Source: Bacteroidia bacterium (GTDB taxonomy: Bacteria > Bacteroidota > Bacteroidia > NS11-12g > UBA955). Taken from it: 5,896 bases of DNA. Under the pieces are notes generated by a model that was given only the letters and a program-made list of their open reading frames with translations, was not told the DNA's origin and did no database searches. The position numbers and the translations under genes were made by a program. Below, in pieces: positions 1 through 5,091 of this stretch (its first letter is position 1; each line of letters opens with the position of its first letter). The stretch lies in contig JALQWO010000103.1 of the NCBI GenBank assembly GCA_023258655.1, positions 1 through 5,896 of the forward strand. The letters are read 5' to 3'.

Positions 1-318
1 TTGTCGGGCGGCAGAACACTCGTCAAGGGCATCCACGCCCATCCCATGGCGGCAGGCTTTCAGTTGGGCGTGAATGTGAACGATGAATTGATTGCGATCA
101 ATGGCGTTCGCATCGAGAACAACATCGACGATTTATTTTTGAAGTTGGGCGAGCCCAAAGAAATCACCCTTTTGGTAAATCGCGGGGGCTTGTTGCGCGA
201 ATGCAGCGGCACATTCTCCCCGTATCCCGAGTTAAAATACGAATTTCTATTGCCTGTTTCGGCCAAGAACGATGAATTCTGGGAAGAGGTTGGCACCATA
301 CAAATTTTGCTCAAATAA
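1..318 (+). CDS. C-terminal PDZ-domain end of a probable M61-family (glycyl aminopeptidase-like) peptidase, 5' partial
   Basis: The reading frame is open from the first base to a TAA at 316-318, so this is the last ~105 codons of a gene beginning outside the window; the TTG at position 1 is not taken as a start. The visible part is a PDZ fold: a GGRTLV beta strand, a carboxylate-loop-like HPMAAGFQLG stretch, then the hallmark NDELIAINGVRI segment (about residues 27-38), followed by a strand with NRGG and a tail ending EFWEEVGTIQILL. This order (PDZ, then a short tail with an aromatic/Trp-containing motif) fits the C-terminus of Bacteroidota M61 metallopeptidases, where PDZ follows the catalytic HExxH domain. 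The catalytic domain is not in the window, so another PDZ protein such as a C-terminal or HtrA-type protease remains possible. It ends seven bases before the next gene, suggesting co-transcription. Confidence 0.6.
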   Translation: MSGGRTLVKGIHAHPMAAGFQLGVNVNDELIAINGVRIENNIDDLFLKLGEPKEITLLVNRGGLLRECSGTFSPYPELKYEFLLPVSAKNDEFWEEVGTIQILLK

Positions 319-325
319 CAACGAC

Positions 326-1423
326 ATGGCACAGTATTCCCCAGCACAAACCGTAGATGCCATCGCGCTCCGCAGCTGGCTAGAAGAAATCTTTTTGCGG
401 TTGTCGTTCAGTGAGGCCGATGCCCATCAAGCCGCCGATGTACTGATGATGGCTGATTTGCGGGGCATCGACAGTCACGGCGTTGCCCGCCTCAGCGGTT
501 ACGTTCGCCTGGTTGAAGCCGGTCGTATCAACCCCAAACCCCATTTACAATTCACCCAACGCAAGCGGGCAACCGGTCATTTGGAAGCCGATGGGGCCAT
601 CGGCCTGGTTTCCGCGCCTTTTGCCATGCAAAAGGCGCTGGAAATGACCCACGAATGTGGGTCAGGTTGGGTAGGCATTTCCAACTCCAATCACTTCGGC
701 ATCGCCGCCTATCATGCGATGATGGCCCTACCCCATAACTACATTGGATTTTCTACCACCAATGCCTCTCCTTTGGTAACGCCCGCCGGCGGTGCCGAAC
801 GCATGCTGGGAACCAACCCCATTTGTGTAGCGGTGCCGGCAGGAAAAGAACCCGCCTTTGTGCTCGACATGGCGACCGCCGCGGCCGCCAACGGCAAATT
901 GGAAATTGCAGAACGGGTGCAAAAGCCCATCCCTGCGGGCTGGGCCTTAACCCAAACAGGAGAAAATACCAGCGATGCCTCAGCCCTCAAACAAGGTGGC
1001 ATGCTGCTGCCCCTGGGATCAGATGCCGACCACGGCGCACACAAAGGTTACGGATTGGGTGCTTGGGTTGATATTTTCTCAGGTGTGCTCAATGGCGCCA
1101 ATTTCGGACCGTGGGTGCCTCCCTTTGTGAGTTTCTTGCAGCCTCGGCCCGACCAACCCGGAAAAGGTCTTGGACATTTTGTGGGTTGCTGGGATGTAGA
1201 TGGATTCCGGGATTTGGCTGACTTTCAACGCGACATGGACTTATGGATTCAGCGATTCAAGGCCACCAAACCCCTCAATAGTGACAAGCCCGTAATCGTT
1301 CCAGGAGAACCGGAAATGGAACAGTTTGCGATCCGACAATCGCAAGGAATTCCATTGGTGGAAGCCGTAGTAAAAGACCTCGAAGCGGTTGGACAAGCCC
1401 TCAAACACCCATTCAACCCATGA
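326..1423 (+). CDS. Ldh-family (malate/L-lactate dehydrogenase type) NAD(P)-dependent oxidoreductase
   Basis: This 365-residue protein belongs to the Ldh_2 / malate-L-sulfolactate-ureidoglycolate dehydrogenase family, cytoplasmic enzymes with a non-Rossmann NAD(P) fold that interconvert 2-hydroxyacids (or related imino/carbamoyl acids) and 2-oxoacids. Visible family signatures are RGIDSHG (46-52, with the conserved Ser50-His51 pair), ISNSNHFG (118-125, His123 being the second conserved His), LGTNPI (161-166), DMATAAAANGK (181-191), PIPAGWAL (201-208) and HGAHKGYGLG (236-245). Length is normal for the family. The ATG at 326 was chosen because residues from MAQYS lead directly into the usual N-terminal helices; an in-frame ATG at 272 would overlap the upstream PDZ gene by 47 bases and add 18 atypical residues. 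Seven bases separate it from the upstream gene and ATGA joins it to the next one, so all three probably form an operon. The exact substrate cannot be read from sequence, because malate, lactate, sulfolactate and delta-1-piperideine-2-carboxylate enzymes share these motifs. Confidence 0.92.
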   Translation: MAQYSPAQTVDAIALRSWLEEIFLRLSFSEADAHQAADVLMMADLRGIDSHGVARLSGYVRLVEAGRINPKPHLQFTQRKRATGHLEADGAIGLVSAPFAMQKALEMTHECGSGWVGISNSNHFGIAAYHAMMALPHNYIGFSTTNASPLVTPAGGAERMLGTNPICVAVPAGKEPAFVLDMATAAAANGKLEIAERVQKPIPAGWALTQTGENTSDASALKQGGMLLPLGSDADHGAHKGYGLGAWVDIFSGVLNGANFGPWVPPFVSFLQPRPDQPGKGLGHFVGCWDVDGFRDLADFQRDMDLWIQRFKATKPLNSDKPVIVPGEPEMEQFAIRQSQGIPLVEAVVKDLEAVGQALKHPFNP

Positions 1424-1653
1424 ACAAACAACAACGAAACAAACTCATTGTGGCCATCGGCTTTTTCGCCCTCATCACCGGTGTAAGTATATGGGCCTAC
1501 ATCACCATATTGAAACCCATTCGGGATACCCGGGGTGAGCGCCAAGGTAAATTCACCTTAAAAGGAAAGTACAAGACGCAGTATAACCCTGACATCATCG
1601 ATAGCATCGAGGCCAAGACAAAGGCAGAATACAACCGCAAAAAATCGAAATAA
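1420..1653 (+). CDS. Small single-pass membrane protein of unknown function
   Basis: A 77-residue protein whose ATG overlaps the stop of the dehydrogenase gene in an ATGA arrangement, strong evidence of translational coupling and of a real gene. A positively charged N-terminus (KQQRNK) precedes one hydrophobic helix at about residues 9-31 (KLIVAIGFFALITGVSIWAY), followed by a ~45-residue basic, hydrophilic tail with repeated Lys/Arg and the segment YNPDIIDSIEAKTKAEYNRKK at its end (given here only as a landmark, about 55-75). No signal-peptidase site is evident, so it probably stays anchored in the inner membrane. I do not recognise a family. The coupling to a cytoplasmic dehydrogenase gives no clear functional clue, and the pair may simply share a transcript. 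Confidence 0.75.
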   Translation: MNKQQRNKLIVAIGFFALITGVSIWAYITILKPIRDTRGERQGKFTLKGKYKTQYNPDIIDSIEAKTKAEYNRKKSK

Positions 1654-1760
1654 ATTAAATTGAGTTTCGGTTCGTTCAGGGAAAACGAAATCGCATTGCA
1701 GAAATCACTCCAGCCAACGAAGATGGTTCTTTTACCTGGGCGCCCGCGCGTCAATTATTG
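1654..1760. other. Convergent spacer between the small membrane gene and kmo
   Basis: The 107-bp gap separates two genes that converge. I looked for a bidirectional terminator and found only weak candidates: a pairing of AATCGAAA (1643-1650) with TTTCGGTT (1665-1672) that includes a G-U pair and overlaps the stop codon, and a GC palindrome GGGCGCCC at 1738-1745 that has no loop and no following T run. An open frame through 1659-1760 has no start codon. No RNA gene was recognised. Confidence 0.5.
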
Positions 1761-1787
1761 TTATCGGCGAAATTGGTTATCGGCGAA
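1757..1787. repeat. Imperfect 15/16-bp tandem duplication at the 3' end of kmo
   Basis: Two adjacent copies are visible: ATTGTTATCGGCGAA at 1757-1771 and the same sequence with one extra G (ATTGG...) at 1772-1787. The shared core TTATCGGCGAA is exact. The stop codon of the minus-strand kmo gene lies in the first copy (1761-1763). Because the units are not both multiples of three, the duplication shifts the frame at the very end of the gene and creates its final residues, QFRR. Confidence 0.85.
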
Positions 1788-3101
1788 CAAAGACTCCACC
1801 AAGGCCCGATCATCCAATCGCTCCTCCCAACCATTGTTGATGATGGCCTCCAACACACGGTCATTGAGCTCGCCATAGGCCAAAGCTTCCGCATAATCAC
1901 GCGTTGAGAAGGTAACCCTTTCGTATTGAGACACGAACAAATCGGGGTGTTTTTCACTCAAGGTGTGTTCTACTTTTTTCTTGTGTAAGAAGGCATCGCT
2001 ACCCACCAAATCGCGCATTTCTACAAAATTTTGCAGCGCCAAATTGGCAATGGCATCGGCATTGGGTTTGCGCAATTTTTGATAGGCATCCAACACCTGT
2101 GACCAGTCGCCACCCAACTCTTCAATGCATTCATCCAAAACAATGCAGTCCTCAAATGAGCAATTCATCCCTTGTCCGTAGAAAGGCACCACGGCATGAG
2201 CACTGTCGCCCATCAACGCATTGTTGCCCCTTACCCAAGGATAGCAACGCATGGTGGCCAACATTCCGGTGGGATTTTGCAGGTAATCTTCCACCAAACC
2301 GGGCATCATGGGCACGGCATCGGGGAAATGTGTATTGAAGAATTCGGTGATTTGCCGCGGTGTTTTCAGGTCGTCGATACCCGGCTCACCGTCAAAAGGC
2401 ATGAACAAAGTACAGGTAAAATTTCCACCGGGGTTTGGCAGGGCAATCATCATGAAACTCTTGCGGGGCCAAATGTGCAGGCAGTTTTTATCCAATTGAA
2501 AATCGCCATTCCCGTTGGGCACGATTTCCAATTCTTTGTATCCGTAGTTCTCGTAGTTCTGGGAAAAATTGAAACGTGGGGTGCGTTGCATGGCATCGCG
2601 CAGCGCACTGAAAGCCCCATCTGTACCGAGCACCACATCGGCTTTGTCCACGATGGTTTCTCCATGTTCGTTGATATAGGTCGTCTCACAAGTATCCAAA
2701 TTCGCTGCGGTACACTTGTGGTTGAAGAACATGTGGATGTTGGGATATTGATCGGCCAGTTGCAACAATTTGATGTTCAATTGTCCGCGCGAAACACTGT
2801 AAATCGCTTGTCCTTCCTTGCCATAGGGCTGATATTTGCATTCGCCTTGTACAGGATGCATCATACGGCCCGACATTGGAATTGAGATATCGAGTACGTC
2901 ATGATCCAGTCCTACTTTGGCCAAACCGCGGATTCCTCGGGTTGATAACGCCAAATTGATACTTCTTCCGCCTTCGTACTTTCCAGATCGCATATCGTCG
3001 CGACGTTCGTAGATATACACCTCATATCCGCGCTTGGCGAGATAAATCGACATCAAACTGCCGGCCAATCCGCCGCCCACGAGCGTTACTTTTTCTGCCA
3101 T
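1761..3101 (-). CDS. kmo: Kynurenine 3-monooxygenase
   Basis: A 446-residue FAD-dependent group A aromatic hydroxylase that converts L-kynurenine to 3-hydroxykynurenine with NADPH and O2, on the tryptophan degradation / de novo NAD route. The N-terminal dinucleotide-binding motif LVGGGLAGSL is at 7-16, followed by the acidic-end strand YIYERR (29-34), GRSINLALS (45-53), the DG motif GTDGAF (159-164) and the FAD ribityl motif GDSAHAVVPFYGQGMN (298-313). Substrate-pocket residues known from characterised KMOs are present with correct spacing: Arg79 and Tyr93 (14 apart, as human Arg85/Tyr99) and Asn358 and Tyr393 (35 apart, as Asn363/Tyr398). Length matches bacterial KMOs (~450), without the long membrane tail of the eukaryotic enzyme. 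The ATG at 3099-3101 opens directly on the FAD-binding strand. No other kynurenine-pathway gene is nearby. The last few residues are altered by a short tandem duplication, which should not affect activity. Confidence 0.96.
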   Translation of the reverse strand: MAEKVTLVGGGLAGSLMSIYLAKRGYEVYIYERRDDMRSGKYEGGRSINLALSTRGIRGLAKVGLDHDVLDISIPMSGRMMHPVQGECKYQPYGKEGQAIYSVSRGQLNIKLLQLADQYPNIHMFFNHKCTAANLDTCETTYINEHGETIVDKADVVLGTDGAFSALRDAMQRTPRFNFSQNYENYGYKELEIVPNGNGDFQLDKNCLHIWPRKSFMMIALPNPGGNFTCTLFMPFDGEPGIDDLKTPRQITEFFNTHFPDAVPMMPGLVEDYLQNPTGMLATMRCYPWVRGNNALMGDSAHAVVPFYGQGMNCSFEDCIVLDECIEELGGDWSQVLDAYQKLRKPNADAIANLALQNFVEMRDLVGSDAFLHKKKVEHTLSEKHPDLFVSQYERVTFSTRDYAEALAYGELNDRVLEAIINNGWEERLDDRALVESLFADNQFRR

Positions 3102-3107
3102 AGGCTA

Positions 3108-3115
3108 CAAATTTA
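3108..3115 (-). promoter_or_regulatory. Candidate -7 promoter element of kmo
   Basis: On the minus strand this reads TAAATTTG, an exact match to the Bacteroidetes -7 consensus TAnnTTTG. Only six bases separate it from the kmo ATG, which would place the transcript start at or just before the start codon, giving a leaderless or nearly leaderless mRNA. A good TTG -33 element at the usual 17-23 bp spacing is not seen (the nearest TTG is 26 bp away), so this is a moderate call. Confidence 0.4.
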
Positions 3116-3126
3116 ATCGATGTTGG

Positions 3127-3154
3127 GTTGTGAAAACATGTCAAAAGTCACAAC
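3127..3154. promoter_or_regulatory. Inverted repeat GTTGTGA-N14-TCACAAC in the kmo/deacetylase divergent region
   Basis: Perfect 7-bp arms lie at 3127-3133 and 3148-3154 with a 14-base spacer; arm centres are 21 bp apart, about two helical turns, so a dimeric regulator could contact both on one DNA face. The left arm contains the candidate -33 TTG of the rightward gene and the right arm overlaps its -7-like box. The TGTGA/TCACA halves resemble a CRP-type site, but the spacer is far too long for CRP (N6). The regulator is unknown; the repeat could also be chance. Confidence 0.4.
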
Positions 3155-3158
3155 TTTG
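3128..3158 (+). promoter_or_regulatory. Candidate promoter of the deacetylase-glycosyltransferase pair
   Basis: A TTG at 3128-3130 and CAACTTTG at 3151-3158 are separated by 20 bases, within the Bacteroidetes -33/-7 spacing range. The -7 box matches TAnnTTTG except for its first base. The predicted start of transcription falls at about 3162-3166, essentially on the ATG at 3166, so the message would be nearly leaderless. This also supports choosing ATG 3166 over the upstream GTG at 3130, which sits inside the -33 element. Confidence 0.35.
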
Positions 3159-3165
3159 CTTTGCG

Positions 3166-3798
3166 ATGCACTTTTTTTCCGTTCCTTCCACAATACAACG
3201 CTTGTTTCCGGCATGCACATGGCGGAGGTCAGTGAAGGAGAAAGTCATTTACGTAACATTCGATGATGGGCCTCATCCAAGGATTACGCCATGGGTACTG
3301 GATTTATTGAGGCAATACGATGCCAGGGCCACATTTTTTTGTGTGGGCGATAATGTTAGAAAGTTTCCTGCAGTTATCGAGCAAATTTTGCGCGAAGGCC
3401 ATGTTGCAGCAAACCACACCATGCACCATGTGAAGGGTTGGAGAAATCGCTTGAAGGAATATTTGATGGAGGTAGATGCCTGTCAGGATGCGTTGAATTC
3501 ATTGGGGGCAAATGCCGGGCGGTTATTCCGTCCACCCTACGGACAGATCACCCCGAGACAAACCCGAGCGCTGAAAGCGCGAGGGTATGAAGTGGTGCAA
3601 TGGAGTAATTTGAGCTGTGATTACGACCCCAAACTCGATGTTGAGCAGAGTCTACGGTCCTTGTTAAAGGATTCTGCACCGGGTAGTATCGTGGTGTTTC
3701 ACGACAGTGAAAAGGCCGAGAACCAATTGAGATGGTTGTTGCCCAAATATTTGGCGGGGATGCAAGCGCAGGGCTTTACCTTTGAGGCGCTGACATGA
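3166..3798 (+). CDS. Polysaccharide deacetylase (NodB homology domain, carbohydrate esterase 4)
   Basis: A 210-residue metal-dependent de-N-acetylase of the CE4 family, which removes acetyl groups from N-acetylhexosamine residues of glycans. All five family motifs are present: TFDDGP (31-36; Asp33 base, Asp34 metal ligand), NHTMHH (83-88; His84 and His88 metal ligands), RPPYG (122-126), the W146...D152 region, and VFHDS (177-181; His179 catalytic acid). No signal peptide or lipobox is visible, so it probably acts in the cytoplasm, as NodB does, unlike periplasmic PgaB. The ATG at 3166 was preferred over an in-frame GTG at 3130: residues 6-19 (VPSTIQRLFPACTW) resemble the usual start of short Bacteroidota members, with TFDDGP near residue 30, whereas the longer form adds 12 unusual residues. 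It is divergent from kmo and overlaps the next gene by ATGA, so the two are translated together. The substrate is unknown; its partner suggests a membrane-made amino-sugar glycan or glycolipid. Confidence 0.92.
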   Translation: MHFFSVPSTIQRLFPACTWRRSVKEKVIYVTFDDGPHPRITPWVLDLLRQYDARATFFCVGDNVRKFPAVIEQILREGHVAANHTMHHVKGWRNRLKEYLMEVDACQDALNSLGANAGRLFRPPYGQITPRQTRALKARGYEVVQWSNLSCDYDPKLDVEQSLRSLLKDSAPGSIVVFHDSEKAENQLRWLLPKYLAGMQAQGFTFEALT

Positions 3799-4997
3799 AC
3801 AACCTTTGGTCTATCGCTGTTGCTCACCCTTTGTTTGGAATCGCCGTGGTGATAGGCATTCTGTACATTTTCGTCCAGTGCATTCAACTCTATTTTTTGC
3901 TCACCTATAAGGCAAATTTTGAAGCCGAGCCCACCAACTGGCCATCCATCAGTGTTTGGGTTGCTGCCCGAAATGAAGCTGATAACATCGGTGATTGTTT
4001 GTCGGCCTTGGTCAACTTGGATTATCCTGCCCATAAATTGCAAATTTTGGTGGGGAACGACCAAAGTACGGATGACACAGGCAGTATTGCCCGGGCATGG
4101 GCTGAAAAGCATCCCAATATTCAGGTCATCGACATCATCGACAACGACAGCGGTCTCAAGGCCAAGGCAAGGGTCATGGCGCAGTTGGATGTTCACGCTA
4201 CCGGCGAATTTTACTTGATTACCGATGCCGATGTACGTGTAAAACCGCAATGGGCGAAATTCATGATTCGGAGTTTGCCAGAAAACACAGGTGTGGCCAG
4301 TGGTACCACCATGGTAAAAAGCCAACCCCAATACCGGGGTTGGGATCAAATCTGGGCCCATTTACAGGGAATCGACTGGACCTATTTCATGGGTTTGCTC
4401 AATGCCATTTCGTATGCTGGGGTGCCGGCAACGGCCGTTGGCAACAACATGATTGTGAGAAAAAAGGCTTATTGGGAAACCGGTGGTTACGCCAATATTC
4501 GATTTTCCATTACAGAGGACTACAAACTGTATAGTGAAATTTGCGACAAAGGCTATGGCTGGAACAATGTCATGTCGCCCGAGGTACTCGCCCATTCTGT
4601 GGAGACCAAAGGACTGGGTTCTCTGTTGCATCAACGAAAGCGTTGGTTAAGCGGAGGAAAGGAACTCCCCTGGTACTGGTGGATATTGTTCGGTCTGTTT
4701 GGATTGTTCTATTTGGCCGTTCCGATGGCGGTGTTGGGCCTCTTGTTGGCCGGTGGAGCCCATTGGATGGATTGGACAACAGTGAAATCCATGGCAAGTA
4801 TTTTGGGGGTGCTATGGGTGGTTAAATGGGTGCTACAATGTGGGCAAATTGCCACCATCGGCAAGAAAGTTGGTGAACAAACACCCCATTGGCTATGGCA
4901 TACAGCGTATGAATTTTACCTCACATTCATCACTTTGGGTACAGCCACCTTCTTCGTATTGCCAAAAAAAACGGTCTGGAAAGGCCGTAAGTATTGA
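3795..4997 (+). CDS. Membrane-embedded family 2 glycosyltransferase with processive-type motifs
   Basis: A 400-residue GT-A glycosyltransferase that transfers a sugar from a nucleotide-sugar donor on the cytoplasmic face of the inner membrane. One N-terminal membrane helix (about 12-37) is followed by the GT2 domain: VAARNE (56-61), DQSTDDT (89-95), the metal-binding DAD (144-146), GNN (216-218), TEDY (240-243; Asp242 the likely catalytic base) and QRKRW (280-284), the QxxRW motif. Three to four C-terminal helices follow (about 292-320, 334-353, 370-390). The D, DxD, ED, QxxRW set and the topology are those of processive or lipid-acting enzymes such as NodC, PgaC, hyaluronan synthase and ceramide glucosyltransferase. 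Sequence alone does not separate polymer synthesis from glycolipid synthesis. The start codon overlaps the deacetylase stop (ATGA), so the pair very likely acts on the same product. The TGA stop lies inside a small palindrome. Confidence 0.93.
   Translation: MNNLWSIAVAHPLFGIAVVIGILYIFVQCIQLYFLLTYKANFEAEPTNWPSISVWVAARNEADNIGDCLSALVNLDYPAHKLQILVGNDQSTDDTGSIARAWAEKHPNIQVIDIIDNDSGLKAKARVMAQLDVHATGEFYLITDADVRVKPQWAKFMIRSLPENTGVASGTTMVKSQPQYRGWDQIWAHLQGIDWTYFMGLLNAISYAGVPATAVGNNMIVRKKAYWETGGYANIRFSITEDYKLYSEICDKGYGWNNVMSPEVLAHSVETKGLGSLLHQRKRWLSGGKELPWYWWILFGLFGLFYLAVPMAVLGLLLAGGAHWMDWTTVKSMASILGVLWVVKWVLQCGQIATIGKKVGEQTPHWLWHTAYEFYLTFITLGTATFFVLPKKTVWKGRKY
4322..4343. repeat. Intragenic 8-bp perfect inverted repeat (hairpin) in the glycosyltransferase gene
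   Basis: CCAACCCC (4322-4329) and GGGGTTGG (4336-4343) are perfect complements around a six-base loop, AATACC. Six of eight pairs are G-C, so the mRNA could form a stable stem. It encodes the ordinary residues QPQYRGW at 177-183 of the protein. No T run follows, so it is not a typical terminator; it may be a chance product of codon choice. Confidence 0.6.
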
Positions 4998-5006
4998 CAT
5001 TTGTCA
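4995..5006. promoter_or_regulatory. Small palindrome TGACA-TT-TGTCA at the glycosyltransferase stop codon
   Basis: Five-base perfect arms with a two-base centre overlap the TGA stop (4995-4997) and end three bases before the first of the two larger dyads upstream of the receptor gene. It is too short in loop and lacks a T tract, so it is unlikely to be an intrinsic terminator. It could be a small operator, or chance. Confidence 0.25.
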
Positions 5007-5008
5007 TA

Positions 5009-5031
5009 TTATTTAAAATTGTTCTAAATAA
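5009..5031. promoter_or_regulatory. Operator-like 23-bp dyad, site 1, upstream of the receptor promoter
   Basis: Left arm TTATTTAAAA (5009-5018) and right arm TTCTAAATAA (5022-5031) flank a TTG spacer. The arms are complementary at nine of ten positions, the outer seven pairs being perfect. The site ends two bases before the -33 TTTG. A sequence of the same 10-3-10 design lies at 5067-5089, the two agreeing at 17 of 23 positions, which supports a real protein-binding site. An AT-rich dyad beside a FecA-like receptor suggests a metal-responsive repressor, but the regulator is not identified. Confidence 0.55.
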
Positions 5032-5033
5032 AC

Positions 5034-5064
5034 TTTGCAACATGTGCTTTTCGCCATAGATTTG
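5034..5064 (+). promoter_or_regulatory. Bacteroidetes-type promoter of the TonB-dependent receptor gene
   Basis: TTTG at 5034-5037 serves as the -33 element, followed by a 19-base spacer and TAGATTTG at 5057-5064, an exact match to the -7 consensus TAnnTTTG. Spacing is near the optimum for the primary sigma factor of this phylum. The transcript is predicted to start at about 5068-5070, giving a leader of some 22-24 bases before the ATG at 5092. It is the best promoter in the window. Confidence 0.7.
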
Positions 5065-5066
5065 CA

Positions 5067-5089
5067 CTGTTTAGAATCGTTACAAATAA
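5067..5089. promoter_or_regulatory. Operator-like 23-bp dyad, site 2, over the receptor transcript start and leader
   Basis: Left part CTGTTTAGAA (5067-5076), spacer TCG, right part TTACAAATAA (5080-5089). Compared with the ideal arms TTATTTAGAA and TTCTAAATAA it matches eight of ten on each side, although its own two arms pair less well (six of ten). Its TTTAGAA is the exact complement of TTCTAAA in site 1. A protein bound here would cover the start of transcription and the untranslated leader, as expected for a repressor. Confidence 0.45.
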
Positions 5090-5091
5090 GC

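Noticed and set aside
272..325. Upstream ATG start for the dehydrogenase (18 extra residues)
   Set aside because: It would overlap the PDZ gene by 47 bases and adds a segment unlike family N-termini; ATG 326, just after the previous stop, fits better.
1643..1672. Possible terminator stem AATCGAAA / TTTCGGTT
   Set aside because: The stem is AT-rich, has a G-U pair and a 14-base loop, overlaps the stop codon and lacks a following T run.
1738..1745. GC palindrome GGGCGCCC before the kmo stop
   Set aside because: With no loop it cannot form a hairpin of useful size, and no T tract follows on either strand.
1659..1910. Plus-strand open frame through the convergent spacer and into the end of kmo (readable as a protein-like sequence around 1680-1760)
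   Set aside because: It has no ATG, GTG or TTG start before 1760, and beyond 1761 it is the antisense of the well-supported KMO C-terminus.
2172..2885. Long plus-strand frame (237 codons) antisense to kmo
   Set aside because: It lies wholly within the complete kmo gene, shows no recognisable domain, and is explained by codon bias of the real gene on the other strand.
3127..3154. Reading the TGTGA/TCACA repeat as a CRP site
   Set aside because: CRP needs a six-base spacer between TGTGA and TCACA; here there are fourteen.
3130..3165. Upstream GTG start for the deacetylase (12 extra residues)
   Set aside because: The GTG overlaps the candidate -33 element, the added residues do not look like a signal peptide, and family members begin near the ATG at 3166.
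3699..4361. Long minus-strand frame (220 codons) opposite the deacetylase/glycosyltransferase junction
   Set aside because: It covers two motif-rich genes on the plus strand and has no protein-family features of its own.
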